The notes under the pieces were generated by a model that was given only the letters and a program-made list of their open reading frames with translations, had not been told where the DNA came from and did not search any database. Of a stretch of 64,000 nucleotides of DNA, positions 61,569-64,000 are shown piece by piece. Position 1 is the first letter of the stretch. The number at the start of each line of letters is the position of its first letter. Both the position numbers and the translations under genes were made by a program. The DNA is from Sphingomonas endophytica (GTDB taxonomy: Bacteria > Pseudomonadota > Alphaproteobacteria > Sphingomonadales > Sphingomonadaceae): the NCBI RefSeq assembly GCF_014199415.1, contig NZ_JACIJN010000001.1:62001-126000 (forward strand), read 5' to 3'.

Positions 61569-64000
61569 TCAATTCAGGCTCATCAGGCTGGCGTTGCCGC
61601 CCGCCGCGGTGGTGTTGATCGAGGTCGAGACTTCCTCGACCAGCCAGTCGAGCCGATACCCCGCGCTCGCCACCTGCGGCAGGACGATCGGGCCGGGCAG
61701 CGCCGCGAGCGTGGCGAGCGCCGCGCCGACCTTTTCGTGATCGCCCTCGATCAGCGCCCCGGCGTACGCCGGCTCCCGCCGCCAGTCCTCGCAAACCCGC
61801 ACCCGCGCTGCCGCCGTGTCGGGCAGCAGCGACAGCGCCTCGCGCACCGCCGCGGCGTCGCCGACCACGACGTCATTGCCGGCGGCGAGCGCGACCCCCA
61901 GTTGCTCGAACAGCCCGGCGCGGGTCGTCGGCAGCGCCAGCACCCGGCCGCGCGGATGCAGCGCATAAAGATTGCGCTCGCCGACCGGCCCGGCCAGCTC
62001 GATCTCCGCGCCCAGCATCGAGGCGGCGATCGCGTCTCGGACCCGCGCCGCCGCCGCCGGCTCGCCGCGCTCCTCCAGCCGCATCGCCAGGTCGCGCGCC
62101 GCCGGATCGGCATGGTCGCAGACCACCGGCGGCGGCAGCGCCGCCCCGGCGACCAGCCGCCCGAGGTACAATGGCCCGCCCGCCTTGGGTCCGGTTCCCG
62201 ACAGCCCGCGCCCGCCGAACGGCTGGACCCCGACCACCGCGCCGATCACGTTGCGGTTGATGTACAGATTGCCGGCCTTCACGCGGCTGGTGACGTGCGC
62301 GATCGTTTCGTCGAGCCGGGTATGCAGTCCGAAGGTCAGTCCGTAGCCGGTGGCGTTGATCCGGTCGATCAACCGGTCGAGTTCGGCGCGGCGGAAGCGC
62401 ACGACGTGCAGCACCGGGCCGAACACCTCACGCTCCAGCTCGGCGATGTCGTTCAGCTCGACGATCGTCGGCGGGACGAAGGTGCCGTTCGCAGTATCGC
62501 CCGACAGCGCGACCTGCTCGACGCGGAGCCCGCGCGCGCGCATCGTCGCGATATGCGTGTCGACCGTCGCCTGGGCCTCGGCGCTGATGACCGGGCCGAT
62601 ATCGACCGCCAGCCGGTCGGTGCGCCCGATCGACAATTCGTGCAGCGCGCCGCGGATCATCGTCAGCGTGCGATCGGCAATTTCCTCCTGAAGGCACAGG
62701 ATCCGCAGCGCCGAGCAACGTTGCCCGGCGCTGTCGAAGGCGGAGGCGATCACATCCGCCACCACCTGTTCGGCGAGCGCCGAGGAATCGACGATCATCG
62801 CATTCTGCCCGCCGGTTTCCGCGATGAACGGGATCGGCGCGCCGTCGGGCAGCAGCCGCTGGGCCAGCTCGCGCTGGATCAGCCGCGCGACCTCGGTCGA
62901 GCCGGTGAACATCACCCCCATCGTCTCGGGCGCCGCCACCAGCGCCGCGCCGATCGCGCCGTCGCCGGGCACCAGCTGCAACACCGCGCGCGGCACCCCC
63001 GCCTCATGGAGGATCGCCACGCCCTGTGCCGCGATCAGCGGCGTCTCTTCCGCGGGCTTGGCGAGCACCGCATTGCCCGCGACCAGCGCGGCGGCGACCT
63101 GCCCGGTGAAGATCGCGAGCGGGAAGTTCCACGGGCTGATACACGTCACCACGCCGAGCGGGCGATGCCCTGCACCGAGCGTCGAACGCGCCTGTTCGGC
63201 ATAATAGCGCAGGAAGTCGATCGCCTCGCGCACCTCGGCGATGGCGTTGGGCAGCGACTTGCCCGCCTCGCGGACGATCAGCGCGAGCAGTTGCGGCATC
63301 CGCGCCTGCATCGCGTCGGCGGCACGGTCGAGGACTGCCGCCCGCTCGGCCGGCACGCGCGCCGCCCAGTCTGCCGCCGCGGCGGTCGTGTCGCGTGCCG
63401 CGGCCTGCGCCTGCGCGACCGACATCTCGCGCACCGTGCCGACCTGCTCGCGGTGATCCCCGGGGTTGAGAACCGGCCGCTCCGAACCGACGGTGCCCGC
63501 CTGCCACGGCCCTTCCGCCGCCAGCGTCCCGCTCAACGATGCCAATACCGTCTCGTCGCTCAGGTCGAGCCCGGCAGAGTTGAGCCGCATCCCGTACAGC
63601 TCGCGCGGCAAGGCGATCTGCGGGTTCTTCTGCCCCGGTGACGCCATCCGCCGCACCGTCTCGACCGGATCGGCGACCAGGTCGGCGATCGCCACATCGG
63701 GATCGGCGATCCGGTTGACGAACGACGAATTGGCACCGTTCTCGAGCAGTCGCCGGACGAGATAGGCGAGCAAGGTCTCGTGGGTGCCGACCGGCGCGTA
63801 GATCCGACACGGACGGTTGAGCTTCGCCGCGCCGACCACCTCGTCATACAAGGGCTCGCCCATGCCGTGCAGGCACTGGAACTCATAGTCGCCGACCGTG
63901 AAGTCCGGCCCGGCGAGATGATAGATCGCGCTCAGCGTCTGCGCATTGTGCGTCGCGAACTGCGGGAACACCGCGTCGCGCGCCGCCAGCAGCTTCCGCG
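61569..64000 (-). CDS. putA: bifunctional proline dehydrogenase / P5C dehydrogenase PutA (5' end beyond window)
   Basis: 810 visible residues. The frame is open to the window edge, so the true start and the DNA-binding or early PRODH part are missing. The visible start (RKLLAARDAVFPQFATHNAQ) and RIYAPVGTHETLLAYLVRRL belong to the proline dehydrogenase barrel. The P5C dehydrogenase follows: CISPWNFPLAIFTGQVAAAL, FTGSTEVARLIQ, the catalytic Glu in FIAETGGQNAM and Cys in SAGQRCSALRILC. A C-terminal domain completes the chain. The enzyme oxidises proline to glutamate in two channelled steps. nhaA follows on the same strand. Confidence 0.97.
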   Translation of the reverse strand, partial: RKLLAARDAVFPQFATHNAQTLSAIYHLAGPDFTVGDYEFQCLHGMGEPLYDEVVGAAKLNRPCRIYAPVGTHETLLAYLVRRLLENGANSSFVNRIADPDVAIADLVADPVETVRRMASPGQKNPQIALPRELYGMRLNSAGLDLSDETVLASLSGTLAAEGPWQAGTVGSERPVLNPGDHREQVGTVREMSVAQAQAAARDTTAAAADWAARVPAERAAVLDRAADAMQARMPQLLALIVREAGKSLPNAIAEVREAIDFLRYYAEQARSTLGAGHRPLGVVTCISPWNFPLAIFTGQVAAALVAGNAVLAKPAEETPLIAAQGVAILHEAGVPRAVLQLVPGDGAIGAALVAAPETMGVMFTGSTEVARLIQRELAQRLLPDGAPIPFIAETGGQNAMIVDSSALAEQVVADVIASAFDSAGQRCSALRILCLQEEIADRTLTMIRGALHELSIGRTDRLAVDIGPVISAEAQATVDTHIATMRARGLRVEQVALSGDTANGTFVPPTIVELNDIAELEREVFGPVLHVVRFRRAELDRLIDRINATGYGLTFGLHTRLDETIAHVTSRVKAGNLYINRNVIGAVVGVQPFGGRGLSGTGPKAGGPLYLGRLVAGAALPPPVVCDHADPAARDLAMRLEERGEPAAAARVRDAIAASMLGAEIELAGPVGERNLYALHPRGRVLALPTTRAGLFEQLGVALAAGNDVVVGDAAAVREALSLLPDTAAARVRVCEDWRREPAYAGALIEGDHEKVGAALATLAALPGPIVLPQVASAGYRLDWLVEEVSTSINTTAAGGNASLMSLN

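Overview
The window is about 64 kb of high-GC chromosomal DNA with tightly packed genes. It looks like a sphingomonad (Alphaproteobacteria, Sphingomonas-like). The signs are several large TonB-dependent receptors, Tat and Sec signal peptides on many hydrolases, pdhA-pdhB with a lipoyl domain fused to the E1 beta subunit, a class II DAHP synthase, an HWE-type histidine kinase, and DUF885 and S9 peptidases. This is inferred from gene content only; no rRNA or marker-gene comparison was possible.

Layout. 1-4168 (minus): a redox operon with a PepSY membrane flavoreductase, a ferredoxin-type reductase and an isochorismatase-family hydrolase cut by the window edge. 4233-8052: a divergent pair of DUF885 proteins. 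8145-15486: a TonB receptor, a vSGLT-like sodium/sugar symporter, a glutaminase, a DUF2490 protein and a TIM-barrel isomerase. 15565-28992: a carbohydrate-use locus with a TonB receptor, a complete sugar ABC importer (binding protein, two permeases, ATPase), a GH27 alpha-galactosidase, an IclR regulator and a GH78 alpha-L-rhamnosidase. 29400-32328: a three-gene envelope operon (flippase-like UPF0104 protein, UppP, lipoprotein phosphatase/nuclease). 32348-39353 (minus): a second carbohydrate locus with a TonB receptor, a GH115 alpha-glucuronidase and an MDR oxidoreductase behind a LacI-type operator. 39906-41882: an S9 peptidase.

From 42 kb the content is mostly core: tRNA-Glu(CTC), class II DAHP synthase, a degenerate SDR, cysS, a nitrilase-family hydrolase, rpsU, a membrane-anchored FKBP, then an MFS-cysK-SleB operon and pdhA-pdhB. 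54261-57228 (minus) is a tight TadE/TadE/TadG operon. After it come a short squalene/phytoene synthase-like protein, an EF-hand protein, a LOV-domain HWE histidine kinase, nhaA and the C-terminal part of putA, which runs off the window.

The two glycan loci are the most system-like part. In the first (14.6-29 kb) I infer that the TonB receptor brings oligosaccharides across the outer membrane, GH27 and GH78 remove galactose and rhamnose, and the ABC transporter imports the products, with IclR as the local switch. The galactosidase plus rhamnosidase pairing suggests a pectin or arabinogalactan side-chain substrate. The second locus, with GH115, suggests glucuronoxylan or a glucuronic-acid-decorated glycan. 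No CRISPR array, intact insertion sequence, prophage or rRNA was seen.
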